From NCBI GenBank assembly GCA_014654705.1, contig JACVZY010000018.1, positions 18,967-82,966 on the forward strand: a stretch of DNA of 64,000 nt, given 5' to 3'. The notes beneath the pieces are model-generated. The model did not search any database. It was not told the DNA's origin and saw nothing but the letters and a program-made list of their open reading frames with translations. This document shows, one piece after another, positions 17,565 through 27,658 of the stretch. Every line of letters begins with the position of its first letter. Positions within the stretch are counted from its first letter, which is position 1. The stretch comes from Ignavibacteria bacterium (GTDB taxonomy: Bacteria; Bacteroidota; Ignavibacteria; Kapaibacteriales; UBA4661). A program made the position numbers and the translations under genes.

Positions 17565-17846
17565 ATGCGCCCTTTGCTTGACATTCCCTTTTTGGATGTT
17601 CACAAAGGGTATTTTTTTGAATCTTCCTCATCTCGCGCTATGATGACTGATGCTCTACGCAATGATACGGATTTTCTTCTCTCTAATCCTGCAACAGCAG
17701 AAAGCATCCTTAGTTCTCTACGAAATATAGAACAGGGTGTCAATCTTGTGGAAATCACCACCGAAAGCTGGGAAGAAAAAGATTCGTTCCCAATTGTAGG
17801 GGTTATCTCAATTGCAAATCATACCACGAATAACTTCAATCAATAA
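17565..17846 (+). CDS. Small hypothetical protein directly upstream of carB (93 aa)
   Basis: A frame opens further upstream at TTG 17406, but that codon is part of the promoter, so an internal start (ATG 17565, or 17640/17643) is preferred. The C-terminal half (NPATAESILSSLRNIEQG) resembles the loose consensus of small antitoxin-like proteins with an N-A-E/S-x-L-L pattern, but no toxin gene is next to it. The stop codon is only three bases before the carB start, which suggests cotranscription and perhaps coupled translation. Function unknown. Confidence 0.45.
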   Translation: MRPLLDIPFLDVHKGYFFESSSSRAMMTDALRNDTDFLLSNPATAESILSSLRNIEQGVNLVEITTESWEEKDSFPIVGVISIANHTTNNFNQ

Positions 17847-17849
17847 CCC

Positions 17850-20800
17850 ATGCCAAAACGCACCGACCTCCATACTATCCTCGTCATCGGCTCCGGTCCT
17901 ATCGTCATCGGGCAAGCCTGCGAATTTGATTATAGTGGCACTCAAGCCTGCAAAGCCCTACGCGAAGAGGGTTTTCGCGTCGTGCTGATAAATTCAAATC
18001 CCGCAACGATTATGACCGACCCAGACATAGCGGATGCAACCTACATTGAACCAATAACATCGGAGTACATCGAAGCCATTATCGCCAAAGAGCGCCCCGA
18101 CGCGATTCTTCCGACCGTCGGCGGACAAACGGCGCTCAATGCCGCTCTGGAATTGCACCGCTTAGGCATTTTGGAGAAATATGGCGTGGAGCTTATCGGC
18201 TCAAAGCCGGAATCTATCAAAATGGCGGAAGACCGCGAAGAATTTCTCGAAGCAATGAAGCGTTGCGGCTTGGAGATGCCTAAAGGCGGCTTTGTGAACT
18301 CACTCGTAGAAGGCTGGGCGATTGCAAAAGAAATCGGCACATTTCCGCTTATTATTCGCCCCTCCTTCACGCTGGGCGGCACAGGCGGCGGCATTGCCTA
18401 CGATGCAGAAGATTTTGTCCAAAAGTTGAGCGCAGGCTTGGAAGCAAGCCCTGTACGGCGCGTTCTTGTGGAAGAGAGCATCATCGGTTGGAAAGAATAC
18501 GAACTCGAAGTAATGCGGGATACAAAGGATAATTGCGTGATTGTCTGCTCCATCGAAAATTTCGACCCAATGGGCGTTCACACCGGCGACAGTATCACGG
18601 TAGCGCCCGCACAAACGCTCACCGACCGCGAATACCAATTCATGCGCGACGCAGCACTGGCAATTATGCGCGAAATCGGCGTGGAAACAGGTGGCTCTAA
18701 CGTACAGTTTGCCGTCAACCCCAAAGATGGGCGCTTAATTATTATTGAGATGAACCCCCGCGTTTCGCGTTCTTCGGCACTGGCATCGAAAGCAACGGGT
18801 TTCCCGATTGCCAAAATCGCAGCGAAACTTGCCATTGGCTACACGCTGGACGAAATCACGAACGACATCACGAAGAAAACGCCAGCCTGCTTCGAGCCGA
18901 CGATTGATTACGTGGTCGTGAAAGCGCCGCGCTGGGATTTTGAGAAATTCAAAGGTGTTGATGACGAACTTAACGTCCAGATGAAATCGGTTGGTGAAGC
19001 AATGTCCTTCGGTCGCACGTTCAAAGAAGCGCTCCAAAAGGCATTACGCAGCATTGAGAAAAGCCGTTACGGTTTCGGCTATGACAACGCCTCGTTTCTT
19101 GAGCCAATTTCCACCTTCCGTGTAGATAAAGAAGTCCATTTGAAGCGGCTTTTCCGTCGCAAATCCGATTCCATTTTCGACCTCGCCGAAGCACTCAGAA
19201 TGGGCATGACGACCGACGAAATCCACGCAGCAACAAAGTATGACGTGTGGTTCATTGAGCAATGCCGCGAAATTGTGAATGAGGCAGAGCAACTATTAGC
19301 CGATTACCGAGCTTTCTCAAATACCACTCAGAATTTCCTCGCAACGCTTGATGCCGCGCGACTTTTCCACCTGAAGCAATACGGTTTTTCTGACCGCCAA
19401 TTAGCACTGCTCACCGGCACAACAGAAGCCGAGGTACGCAAACACCGCATCACGCAAGGCATTAAGCCTGTCTTCAAAACGATTGATACGTGCGCCGCTG
19501 AGTTTGAATCCGAAACGCCGTATCACTACTCCACCTACGAACAGGAGAACGAGTCGGTGCGCTCTCCGCGCAAAAAAGTAGTAATTCTGGGCGGCGGTCC
19601 AAACCGCATCGGACAGGGCATTGAGTTCGATTATTGCTGTGTGCAAGCCGTTTTTGCCTTGAAGCAAGCGGGCTACGAAGCAATTATGATTAACTGCAAT
19701 CCCGAAACTGTTTCCACCGATTACGACATTACCGACAAACTATACTTTGAGCCGCTCACGCTGGAAGACGTGCTGAACGTGCTGGAACACGAGCAGCCCG
19801 ACGGTGTCATCGTTACCTTCGGCGGGCAAACTCCGCTCAAACTCGCCCATGCTATTGATGAAGCGGGCTTCCGTATTCTCGGCACATCGCCCGAAGGCAT
19901 TGACCTCGCCGAAGACCGCAAACGTTTTGGCAAACTTATTGATGAACTCAAAATTCCTTGCCCCAAATACGGTACGGCGACAACGGTTGACGAGGCAATC
20001 ACTATTGCGGCGCGTATCGGCTATCCCGTACTCGTGCGTCCCAGCTATGTGCTAGGCGGACGCTCAATGCAGATTTGCTACAACGATGCTTCCTTGCGCG
20101 AATACATGAGCCGCGCCATCAACGTCTCGCCGGAGCGCCCAATTTTGGTTGACCAATTTCTGGAAAATGCTTACGAATTTGATGTGGACGCAGTCTGTAA
20201 TAGCGGCGAAGGCGACGCAAAGCGCATCGTAATAGGCGGCGTGATGCAGCACATCGAAGAAGCCGGTGTCCATTCGGGCGATTCTTCGTGTGTGCTGCCG
20301 CCGTACAACATCACCAACGAGCAATTCGACCGCCTCATTGAGTACACCCGCACTCTAGCACGGGCATTGAACGTGGTGGGCTTGATGAACATTCAATTTG
20401 CCATGCAGGACGACGACATTTACGTTCTGGAGGTCAATCCCAGAGCCTCGCGTACGGTTCCTTTCATCTCCAAAGCGCGTGGCGTCTCGCTGGCGCAAAT
20501 TGCAACATGGCTAATGGTCGGCAACTCCTTCGGCGACGAAGGCGTTCCTGCGATTGATGATTTCTCGTTGGCAACGAACCGCGTGGCGATTAAAGAATCG
20601 GTGTTTCCATTCAACAAATTCCCGAAAGCGAATTTGTACTTGGGACCCGAAATGCGCTCCACAGGCGAGGTGATGGGCATAGACACTACCTTCGGCAGCG
20701 CAATGATGAAAGCGAATATTTCCGCAGGTATCAACATTCCGCAGACCGGGCGCATCTTTGCTTCGCTCTGCGACCGTGATAAAACCTCACGTGCAGCGCA

Positions 20801-21149
20801 AATGATTAAAAGCTACAACGACATGGGTTTTGAAATTCTCGCCACGCAAGGCACGGCTGATTGGCTCAAGAATCACGGCGTGGAAGCCGCAACACTGCTT
20901 AAATACTACGAAGGCAGCCCGAATGTGATTGACCGCATTGAGCAGGGCGATATTCACCTTGTCATCAATACGCCCAAAGGCGAGAATTCCCGTGTGGACG
21001 AAATGGTGATGGGACGCGCTGCGATGAAGTTCAAGGTGCCGTTCATCACGACGCTGGCTGCTGCACAAGCGAGTTTGAAGGGGCTTCAGTTCATGCGTTC
21101 CGGCGGAACGGGGCAAGTGAAGCCGCTTCAGGAGTATTATGCGGAGTAA
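17850..21149 (+). CDS. carB: Carbamoyl-phosphate synthase large subunit
   Basis: 1,099 residues, close to the usual ~1,070. It makes carbamoyl phosphate from bicarbonate, ammonia and two ATP for arginine and pyrimidine synthesis. Domain order: first pre-ATP-grasp/ATP-grasp half (residues ~1-400, with [17 protein letters not shown]), oligomerisation region (~400-560), second ATP-grasp half (~560-940, with [16 protein letters not shown]) and an MGS-like allosteric domain (~940-1099). Both halves keep the ATP-binding signatures, so the enzyme looks active. carA is not in the window. A small ORF precedes it by three bases. Confidence 0.97.
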   Translation: MPKRTDLHTILVIGSGPIVIGQACEFDYSGTQACKALREEGFRVVLINSNPATIMTDPDIADATYIEPITSEYIEAIIAKERPDAILPTVGGQTALNAALELHRLGILEKYGVELIGSKPESIKMAEDREEFLEAMKRCGLEMPKGGFVNSLVEGWAIAKEIGTFPLIIRPSFTLGGTGGGIAYDAEDFVQKLSAGLEASPVRRVLVEESIIGWKEYELEVMRDTKDNCVIVCSIENFDPMGVHTGDSITVAPAQTLTDREYQFMRDAALAIMREIGVETGGSNVQFAVNPKDGRLIIIEMNPRVSRSSALASKATGFPIAKIAAKLAIGYTLDEITNDITKKTPACFEPTIDYVVVKAPRWDFEKFKGVDDELNVQMKSVGEAMSFGRTFKEALQKALRSIEKSRYGFGYDNASFLEPISTFRVDKEVHLKRLFRRKSDSIFDLAEALRMGMTTDEIHAATKYDVWFIEQCREIVNEAEQLLADYRAFSNTTQNFLATLDAARLFHLKQYGFSDRQLALLTGTTEAEVRKHRITQGIKPVFKTIDTCAAEFESETPYHYSTYEQENESVRSPRKKVVILGGGPNRIGQGIEFDYCCVQAVFALKQAGYEAIMINCNPETVSTDYDITDKLYFEPLTLEDVLNVLEHEQPDGVIVTFGGQTPLKLAHAIDEAGFRILGTSPEGIDLAEDRKRFGKLIDELKIPCPKYGTATTVDEAITIAARIGYPVLVRPSYVLGGRSMQICYNDASLREYMSRAINVSPERPILVDQFLENAYEFDVDAVCNSGEGDAKRIVIGGVMQHIEEAGVHSGDSSCVLPPYNITNEQFDRLIEYTRTLARALNVVGLMNIQFAMQDDDIYVLEVNPRASRTVPFISKARGVSLAQIATWLMVGNSFGDEGVPAIDDFSLATNRVAIKESVFPFNKFPKANLYLGPEMRSTGEVMGIDTTFGSAMMKANISAGINIPQTGRIFASLCDRDKTSRAAQMIKSYNDMGFEILATQGTADWLKNHGVEAATLLKYYEGSPNVIDRIEQGDIHLVINTPKGENSRVDEMVMGRAAMKFKVPFITTLAAAQASLKGLQFMRSGGTGQVKPLQEYYAE

Positions 21150-21183
21150 AGAATTCACGAAACAGTAACATAGCTCAAATACT

Positions 21184-22125
21184 ATGAAAGCCCGATTATT
21201 ACTGGTAATTCTGATGCTGATTGCACCATTGGTTATGCTCTCCGCGCAACCAATGCTACAAAATTCGCTTCTTTGGCGGATTTCCGGCAAAGGGCTTGTA
21301 AAGCCATCCTATTTATATGGAACAATTCATGTAATCTGTCCGCAAGATTATGTATTGCTTGGGCAAACGATTGAGGCGATGAACCGATGTAGGCGTATTG
21401 CTTTTGAAATAGATTTGTTCAATAAACAAGAGGCAACGATTATTGCACAACAATATATCAATTCTCAGCCCAATAACTACAAACGTTGGCTAGGTGAAAA
21501 AGACTACGAACAGGTGCGGCAATTCATGGCAACAACCGCTAAAATTTCTGATACAACATGGATGAAGGTACGACCTTTTGTTCTTGGAAGATTGGTTCTA
21601 AAAAAAATGATGAATTGCATGGAACTTGGCGCAGAACAAGTTGTGTGGGGTATCTCAAGACGTGATAACGATAAACGTGGTTACGTCCATGAATTTATCG
21701 GTTTGGAAAATGCCGCAGACTATGAGAAATTGAGATTTCATCCTACCGAACAAGATTCCACAGAGGCTCGCTATCTTCACCGATGGATCTGTCATTGGAA
21801 AGAGTCTCAACAAGCTATGCAGCATCTTGTCAATCTCTACAAAACCGAAGATATTGCCGGAATGCAAAATCTTTCAGAATTTATTCCATATTCCAAAACA
21901 CAAACGGATACGAAGCAGGTTCAAAAGCAAAAAGTGGTTCTCGTGGATAACCGAAATCGTCTATGGCTTCTACGCATGGAAAAAATGATGCAAGAAAAAC
22001 CGACATTTTTTGCTGTTGGTGCAGGGCATTTAGCCGGAAAAGAAGGTTTAATCACACTCCTACGCAATCAAGGCTACAACCTTGAACCAATAACCAAACG
22101 CGAACAAGTTCTTAATTTCAAGTAA
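21184..22125 (+). CDS. TraB/GumN-family protein
   Basis: 313 residues. A signal peptide (MKARLLLVILMLIAPLVMLSA) precedes a domain of the TraB/PrgY/GumN (Tiki-like) family. Hallmarks are the GTIH motif near residue 47 (YLYGTIHVI), a basic RNRLW segment near residue 264 and the C-terminal FAVGAGHLAGKEGL. The Gx2H and GxxH-type residues are the metal-binding positions of the Tiki metalloproteases, so peptidase activity in the periplasm is possible, though most bacterial members are untested. Ten bases separate it from nagZ. Confidence 0.85.
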   Translation: MKARLLLVILMLIAPLVMLSAQPMLQNSLLWRISGKGLVKPSYLYGTIHVICPQDYVLLGQTIEAMNRCRRIAFEIDLFNKQEATIIAQQYINSQPNNYKRWLGEKDYEQVRQFMATTAKISDTTWMKVRPFVLGRLVLKKMMNCMELGAEQVVWGISRRDNDKRGYVHEFIGLENAADYEKLRFHPTEQDSTEARYLHRWICHWKESQQAMQHLVNLYKTEDIAGMQNLSEFIPYSKTQTDTKQVQKQKVVLVDNRNRLWLLRMEKMMQEKPTFFAVGAGHLAGKEGLITLLRNQGYNLEPITKREQVLNFK

Positions 22126-22134
22126 ACATTTTCC

Positions 22135-23256
22135 ATGAAAAAAACACTTCTTTCCATATTTATTCTCTCATTTACTATTGCGTCAGGTTCGTGTATAGCA
22201 CAAACACGCGACTCGCTCGACCTCAAAATCGCGCAAATGCTTCTCGTCGGCTTTCGTGGTATGACACTTGCCGAAAGTGACCCATTTTTACGTGATGTGA
22301 AAGCAGGACGTGTGGGAAGTGTGATTTTGTTCGATTACGACGTTCCAACGAAAGAATACAAACGCAATATCGAGTCGCCCCAGCAAGTACGAGCACTCAC
22401 GGCGCAGCTTCGCAAAGCCGCCAGCGAAAGTGGAACAGGCATTCCCCTTTTCGTTAGCATTGACCAAGAAGGCGGCAGGGTAAATCGCTTAAAACCACGC
22501 TATGGCTTTCCCGCTTCGGTTTCACAGCAATATTTGGGCAAATTGAACAACCCTGATTCTACCCGCTTCTATGCAGCAAAGACCGCACAAACACTTGCTG
22601 AGAATGGTTTCAATCTCAACTTTGCCCCGTCTGTGGATGTGAACGTTAATCCCGACAATCCCGTTATCGGCAAGGTAGAACGGAGTTTTTCAGCAGAACC
22701 ACGAGTCGTAGCCGCTCAAGCGGCGATTATTATTGAAGAACATCGCAAGCAAGGTATCATCACGACGTTGAAGCATTTTCCCGGACATGGCTCATCGAAA
22801 GCAGATTCGCACAAAGGGTTTGTGGATGTAAGCGATACGTGGAAGCCTGATGAAATCAAACCTTACGCCGACCTCATTGCCAAAGGCAACGTGGATATGA
22901 TTATGACTGCGCATATTTTCAACAATCGCTTAGATGCGAATGTTCCGGCAACACTTTCAAAGCGCATCATTACGGGAATCTTACGCGACAGCTTGAAGTA
23001 TCAAGGCGTGATTATTTCCGACGACATGCAAATGGGCGCAATAGCTGACCACTACGGGCTTGAGACAGCATTGGAAAAGTGTATCAATGCAGGCGTGGAT
23101 ATTGTTTGCTTCGGAAATAATCTTCAATATGACCCAGATATTATTACGAAAGCGATGAGCATAATTAAACGTTTGGTCGTGGAAGGAAAAATCCCTCGCA
23201 CAAGGATTGATGAATCATACAAGCGAATTATTGCACTAAAAAACAACATCAAATAA
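22135..23256 (+). CDS. nagZ: Glycoside hydrolase family 3 beta-N-acetylhexosaminidase
   Basis: 373 residues with an N-terminal signal peptide (to about residue 22), so probably periplasmic rather than cytoplasmic as in Escherichia coli. The GH3 domain shows the NagZ signature KHFPGHGSSKADSH (His/Asp acid-base dyad, near residue 220) and the nucleophile loop SDDMQMGAI near residue 295. NagZ releases GlcNAc from muropeptides in wall recycling. No GH3 C-terminal domain is present, as usual for the short type. It lies 13 bases before pseI and is probably cotranscribed with it. Confidence 0.9.
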   Translation: MKKTLLSIFILSFTIASGSCIAQTRDSLDLKIAQMLLVGFRGMTLAESDPFLRDVKAGRVGSVILFDYDVPTKEYKRNIESPQQVRALTAQLRKAASESGTGIPLFVSIDQEGGRVNRLKPRYGFPASVSQQYLGKLNNPDSTRFYAAKTAQTLAENGFNLNFAPSVDVNVNPDNPVIGKVERSFSAEPRVVAAQAAIIIEEHRKQGIITTLKHFPGHGSSKADSHKGFVDVSDTWKPDEIKPYADLIAKGNVDMIMTAHIFNNRLDANVPATLSKRIITGILRDSLKYQGVIISDDMQMGAIADHYGLETALEKCINAGVDIVCFGNNLQYDPDIITKAMSIIKRLVVEGKIPRTRIDESYKRIIALKNNIK

Positions 23257-23269
23257 TCAACACCATATC

Positions 23270-24322
23270 ATGCAAGACTTTCACATAGGCAAGCATACTA
23301 TCGGCACGGCTCACAAACCCTTTGTTATCGCTGAGATGAGCGGCAATCATAATCAATCGCTTGACCGTGCGCTAGAAATTGTTGAAGCAGCCGCGAAATC
23401 GGGCGCACACGCTATCAAGCTCCAGACCTACACGGCGGACACAATGACGCTTGATTTGCAAGACGGGGATTTTTACATCAGCGACCCCAATAGCCTTTGG
23501 AAAGGTGAATCGCTGCACAAACTCTACCAGCAAGCATATACACCGTGGGAATGGCACAAGCCTATCTTCGACCACGCACGGAAATTGGGATTGGAAGCAT
23601 TTAGTTCGCCATTCGATGAAACAGCAGTGGATTTTCTGGAAGAATTGGGCGTACCGTGCTACAAAATAGCGTCGTTTGAAAATACCCATCTGCCGCTTAT
23701 CCGCAAAGCAGCGCGGACGGGCAAGCCACTTATCATCTCAACCGGTATGGCAAGTGTTGCAGATCTGGACGAAGCCGTCCGCGCCGCACGAGAGGCGGGC
23801 TGTAACAATTTAATCTTGCTCAAGTGCACCAGCACCTACCCCGCAACACCGGAGAACACGAACCTTCTCACCATTCCGCATTTACGCGAACTGTTTGGCT
23901 GCCACGTTGGGCTGTCTGACCACACGATGGGCATTGGCGTATCGGTAGCTTCGGTGGCGCTGGGGGCGCGAGTAATTGAGAAGCATTTCACTCTTCGTCG
24001 TGCGGACGGTGGCGTAGATTCGACATTTTCGATGGAACCGGAAGAAATGGCAGCCATTGTCATTGAGTCCGAGCGAGCGCACCAAGCACTTGGCGCAATT
24101 ACCTACGGCGCAACCGAAAAAGAGAAGAAATCGCTCCAGTTCCGCCGCTCGCTCTTTGTTGCAAAGGATATGCACGCAGGCGAGACTTTTACGGCAGAAA
24201 ATTTACGCATCGTTCGTCCCGGAAGCGGCTTGCCACCGAAGTTTTACGAGACACTACTCGGTAGAACCGTAAAGCACGACCTCAAAAAAGGTACGCCCGT
24301 GAGCTGGGATATATTGGGATAA
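23270..24322 (+). CDS. pseI: Pseudaminic acid synthase (NeuB family)
   Basis: 350 residues. It condenses a 6-deoxy-diacetamido sugar with phosphoenolpyruvate to a nonulosonic acid. The N-terminal NeuB TIM barrel (residues ~1-280) has IAEMSGNHNQSLDRA, KLQTYTADTM, FSSPFDETAVDFLE and GLSDHTMGIGV. A SAF (antifreeze-like) domain follows (residues ~285-350). The motifs agree better with PseI than with sialic or legionaminic acid synthases, but substrate choice is not proven. A strong terminator follows, although the downstream genes continue the pathway. Confidence 0.9.
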   Translation: MQDFHIGKHTIGTAHKPFVIAEMSGNHNQSLDRALEIVEAAAKSGAHAIKLQTYTADTMTLDLQDGDFYISDPNSLWKGESLHKLYQQAYTPWEWHKPIFDHARKLGLEAFSSPFDETAVDFLEELGVPCYKIASFENTHLPLIRKAARTGKPLIISTGMASVADLDEAVRAAREAGCNNLILLKCTSTYPATPENTNLLTIPHLRELFGCHVGLSDHTMGIGVSVASVALGARVIEKHFTLRRADGGVDSTFSMEPEEMAAIVIESERAHQALGAITYGATEKEKKSLQFRRSLFVAKDMHAGETFTAENLRIVRPGSGLPPKFYETLLGRTVKHDLKKGTPVSWDILG

Positions 24323-24340
24323 ATCATCCCGGCATCAGAG

Positions 24341-24398
24341 GTAAACACGGGTTTTGAAGAACACACAATTCATCAAAATCCGTGTTTACTTTTAGTTT
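24341..24398 (+). terminator. Terminator after pseI
   Basis: A 21-bp stem with two mismatches (24341-24361 with 24369-24389) is followed by TTTTAGTTT. It splits the glycan cluster into two transcripts or reduces transcription into the second part. Confidence 0.8.
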
Positions 24399-24458
24399 CA
24401 TTCTATTTATTTAGCCAAACGGCTATCCACGAATCGCTTTCCACCACTCAGAGGCATT

Positions 24459-25346
24459 ATGCTGCACAAACTTGTTCTCGGCACGGTTCAACTCGGTATG
24501 CCCTACGGTATCAACAATACAAGCGGGCAGCCCAGCAATGAAGAAGCGTTTACACTATTGCGCGAGGCGTGGACGCTTGGCATACGCACACTGGACACCG
24601 CCGATGCTTACGGTACGGCAATAGAGCGTATTGGTGATTTTCACGCACATCATAACGCAACTTCTTCGGAACGCTTTCGTATTATTACAAAGTTTCATGC
24701 CGACTCCGGCACAGAACTTCTCACAAAAACGCCTCAAACCCTCACAAAACTTCACGTCCCATCGCTCACCTGCTACCAGTACCATCGCTTTTCTGACGTT
24801 TCAGCGTTTCCGCATATTCAGAACCAATTACAAACCCTCAAAGAACAGGGCGTTATTGAGCGCATTGGCGTTTCGGTCTATACAAACGACGAAATTGCCG
24901 CCGCCGCCTCATCACCGCTGATTGATGTGATTCAGTTCCCTTTCAATCTGCTGGACAATATGCGTCTTCGGGGCGATGCAATGCGACACGCCAAGGATTG
25001 CGGAAAGGAACTGCACACACGCTCGGTCTTTCTGCAAGGATTATTTTTCAAATCTCTGGAGGATTTTCCGGCAAAACTAGCACCGCTTCAATCTGCTATT
25101 CAACGCTTGCACAGGCTTTGTAAAAGCAGTAACTTTGCTCTTCGCACAATGCAAGAATTGGCGCTCAATTATGCGCTCCACAATCCGCTTATTGATGCTG
25201 TTCTGTTTGGCGTGGAAACAGCTTCCCAGCTTACCGAGACACTTGGTGCTGTCCGCGACAATTTTGACCCCGCGTTGGCACGAGAAATCGACGCTCTGAC
25301 TGTCCCAGATTACCAGTTACTGAACCCAGTCCATTGGTCGTCATAA
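24459..25346 (+). CDS. Aldo/keto reductase of a nonulosonate/glycan cluster
   Basis: 295 residues. The aldo/keto reductase tetrad can be read: Asp in TLDTADAYG, Tyr in the same motif, Lys in IITKFH and His in YQYHRF. The C-terminal segment (NPLIDAVLFGVETASQLTE) is the NADP-binding region. Members of this subgroup are common in surface-sugar clusters with SpsF and NeuB-type genes. Here it opens the second transcript of the cluster, 136 bp after pseI. The substrate is likely a nucleotide sugar or a keto-intermediate, by context only. Confidence 0.85.
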   Translation: MLHKLVLGTVQLGMPYGINNTSGQPSNEEAFTLLREAWTLGIRTLDTADAYGTAIERIGDFHAHHNATSSERFRIITKFHADSGTELLTKTPQTLTKLHVPSLTCYQYHRFSDVSAFPHIQNQLQTLKEQGVIERIGVSVYTNDEIAAAASSPLIDVIQFPFNLLDNMRLRGDAMRHAKDCGKELHTRSVFLQGLFFKSLEDFPAKLAPLQSAIQRLHRLCKSSNFALRTMQELALNYALHNPLIDAVLFGVETASQLTETLGAVRDNFDPALAREIDALTVPDYQLLNPVHWSS

Positions 25347-25433
25347 AAACATTCCATCAACGATGAATTTTGAGAGAGATTTTGCATGGGTTTCGCCAAA
25401 ACATATAAAGCCATTTAACCGAATGAAATTATT

Positions 25434-26225
25434 ATGACCAATATCGTCGCCATTGTCCAAGCCCGCATGACTTCTACACGTCTGCCGGGCAAAGTCTTGA
25501 AAGCACTTGGAAGCAAGCCTGCATTGGCTTATGTTATCCATCAGCTTTCGGGCGCACAGCGCGTCAACCATATCGTCCTCGCTACCAGCACGGAGGACAG
25601 TGACGAACCGCTTGTACAGTGGGCGCGACGAGCAAAAGTTGATTGCTTTCGCGGCAGCCTCGCGGATGTGTTAGACAGATACTATCACACAGCCCTGCAC
25701 TGTAAAGCAGACGTAGTAGTGCGCATTACCGCAGATTGTCCGCTTCTTGACCCGACCGTTGTAGATAAATGCGTTGAACGTTTCTTGCAAGGCGATTGCG
25801 ATTATGTATCGAATGTCAATCCGCCCACCTTTCCTGACGGTTTGGACAATGAGGTGATGAGTTTTGCAGCGCTGGAACGCGCATGGAAACAGGCTTCTCT
25901 GACGGCAGAGCGTGAACACGTGACACTCTACATTCGCAACCACCCTGAACTTTTTCGTTTGGCAAATGTTGAGAACTCCCACGATTACAGCAAAATGCGC
26001 TGGACCTTGGACACGCCCGAAGATTATGCCTTTCTCAACCGCGTTATTCAAAAATTAGAAATGAATCATATTCGGGAGCACAGCCCCCGTTTTACCATGA
26101 ATGAGGTATTGGAATTATTACACACTGATAAAAGTCTTCTCGAAACCGCTACTGCACCAATGGATTTTGCAGAAAAAGAGCGGTATTTTTCTTCGCTCCA
26201 GCACGACTTTATGCCGCGTTTGTGA
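25434..26225 (+). CDS. spsF: Cytidylyltransferase-like protein, SpsF type
   Basis: 263 residues with the CTP-transferase fold. The nucleotide loop VQARMTSTRLPGKVL is at the N-terminus, and ITADCPLLDP near residue 100 carries the metal-binding Asp. It would activate the sugar acid made by PseI as a CMP or related nucleotide derivative. It belongs to the SpsF subgroup rather than to classical NeuA. It lies between the reductase and the aminotransferase, 39 bp before the latter. Activity on pseudaminic acid is inferred from the neighbourhood. Confidence 0.85.
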   Translation: MTNIVAIVQARMTSTRLPGKVLKALGSKPALAYVIHQLSGAQRVNHIVLATSTEDSDEPLVQWARRAKVDCFRGSLADVLDRYYHTALHCKADVVVRITADCPLLDPTVVDKCVERFLQGDCDYVSNVNPPTFPDGLDNEVMSFAALERAWKQASLTAEREHVTLYIRNHPELFRLANVENSHDYSKMRWTLDTPEDYAFLNRVIQKLEMNHIREHSPRFTMNEVLELLHTDKSLLETATAPMDFAEKERYFSSLQHDFMPRL

Positions 26226-26264
26226 GCTAATCATCTCACTTTCTTCGCACTTTTTTCTTTTTTC

Positions 26265-27623
26265 ATGGAACGCATCACAAATTTCACAAAATCCAATGAA
26301 TATCGTGCCCGCATTCACGACCTTATTCCGGGCGGAGCACACACCTACTCACGTGGCGACGACCAATTCCCACAGCTTTCCCCAAGCGCCATTTCGCACG
26401 GCAAAGGTGCTTATCTCTGGGATATTGACGGCAACAAATACCTCGACTGCCCAATGGGATTGACCTCTGTCAGCCTCGGACACGCCTACGAACCTGTGCT
26501 GGAGCGCGTCCGCGAGGAGCTATTGCGTGGCGTAAATTTCCAGCGCCCGTCAAAAATTGAAGGCGAAATGGCAGAAAAATTCCTTGCCCTTGTGCCACAG
26601 CACGATATGATAAAGTTTGCCAAAAACGGCTCCAGCGTTACTACGGCAGCCGTAAAGTTGGCGCGAGGTTTTACAGGACGCAAACTCATTGCTTTCCCCG
26701 GCGACCACCCGTTTTACTCCTTTGATGATTGGTTCATCGGCAAAACCGCCTGCGACAAAGGTGTTCCTGAAGAATTTTCGGCATTATCAGTCACGTACAA
26801 AGGTTGCGATATTGAATCACTCCGTGAACTTTTTGCCAAGTATCCCGGGCAAATAGCAGGCGTGATTACTGAGCCGGAACGTAATGCCTGTGGCAACGGC
26901 TGTGGCTGTGCGCACGGACAGGAAGCACCCAAGCGCTTTTTGCAGGAAGCTATTGCACTCGCGCACAAAGAGGGTGCGCTTTTCATCATTGACGAAATGA
27001 TTACCGGCTTCAAAACACACTTCCCCGGCACACTTGTTAAATACGGCGTGGAACCTGACTTAACTACGTGGGGCAAAGGCATTGCCAATGGTTTTTCCTT
27101 CTGTGCTTTGACGGGTAAAAAAGAAGTGATGGAACTGGGCGGCATCCGCAAAACAGGCACAGAAAAGCTCTTTCTCATTTCCAGCACGCACGGCGGCGAG
27201 ACGCACGCAATTGCGGCAGGTCTGGCAACGATTGACGAGTTTGTAAAGCACAACGTTGTGGCGCACAATCACGCCATTGGTGATGCGTTTATTGCAAAGA
27301 ATCGCACCGTCATCGCCAAACATGGCTTGGAATCATACGTTCAGGTTGTGCCGTCGAATTGGATGCCGCTGCTGACCTTCAAAGACAAAAACGGTGATGT
27401 TTCCAACGGACTCCGTACGCTTGTGATGCAGGAAATGATTGCGCGAGGTGTGCTTTTCCAAGGCGCATTTGTGCCGTGCTTCAGCCATACCCGCGAGGAT
27501 GTAGATTTCTTCGCCGCAGCACTAGATGAGTCGCTGGAAGTCTTCAAGCGCGGGCTGGAAGACGGCTACGAAAAGCATCTTGTGGGTGAAGCAGCAAAAC
27601 CTGTATTCCGCAAAATTTTGTAA
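26265..27623 (+). CDS. Class III (GSA-type) aminotransferase of the glycan cluster
   Basis: 452 residues. It is like glutamate-1-semialdehyde aminomutase, with N-terminal PGGAHTYSRGDDQFP, FAKNGSSVTTAAVKLAR (PLP phosphate cup), FIIDEMITGF and the PLP lysine in TTWGKGIANG. An extra Cys-rich loop (NACGNGCGCAHGQE, near residue 205) interrupts the usual sequence and could bind metal. Cluster position argues for amino-sugar formation rather than haem synthesis. It has the same orientation and close spacing (35 bp) to the amidotransferase. Confidence 0.85.
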   Translation: MERITNFTKSNEYRARIHDLIPGGAHTYSRGDDQFPQLSPSAISHGKGAYLWDIDGNKYLDCPMGLTSVSLGHAYEPVLERVREELLRGVNFQRPSKIEGEMAEKFLALVPQHDMIKFAKNGSSVTTAAVKLARGFTGRKLIAFPGDHPFYSFDDWFIGKTACDKGVPEEFSALSVTYKGCDIESLRELFAKYPGQIAGVITEPERNACGNGCGCAHGQEAPKRFLQEAIALAHKEGALFIIDEMITGFKTHFPGTLVKYGVEPDLTTWGKGIANGFSFCALTGKKEVMELGGIRKTGTEKLFLISSTHGGETHAIAAGLATIDEFVKHNVVAHNHAIGDAFIAKNRTVIAKHGLESYVQVVPSNWMPLLTFKDKNGDVSNGLRTLVMQEMIARGVLFQGAFVPCFSHTREDVDFFAAALDESLEVFKRGLEDGYEKHLVGEAAKPVFRKIL

Positions 27624-27658
27624 ACTACGACCATTATCACGCAATTTTCTCAACAACC

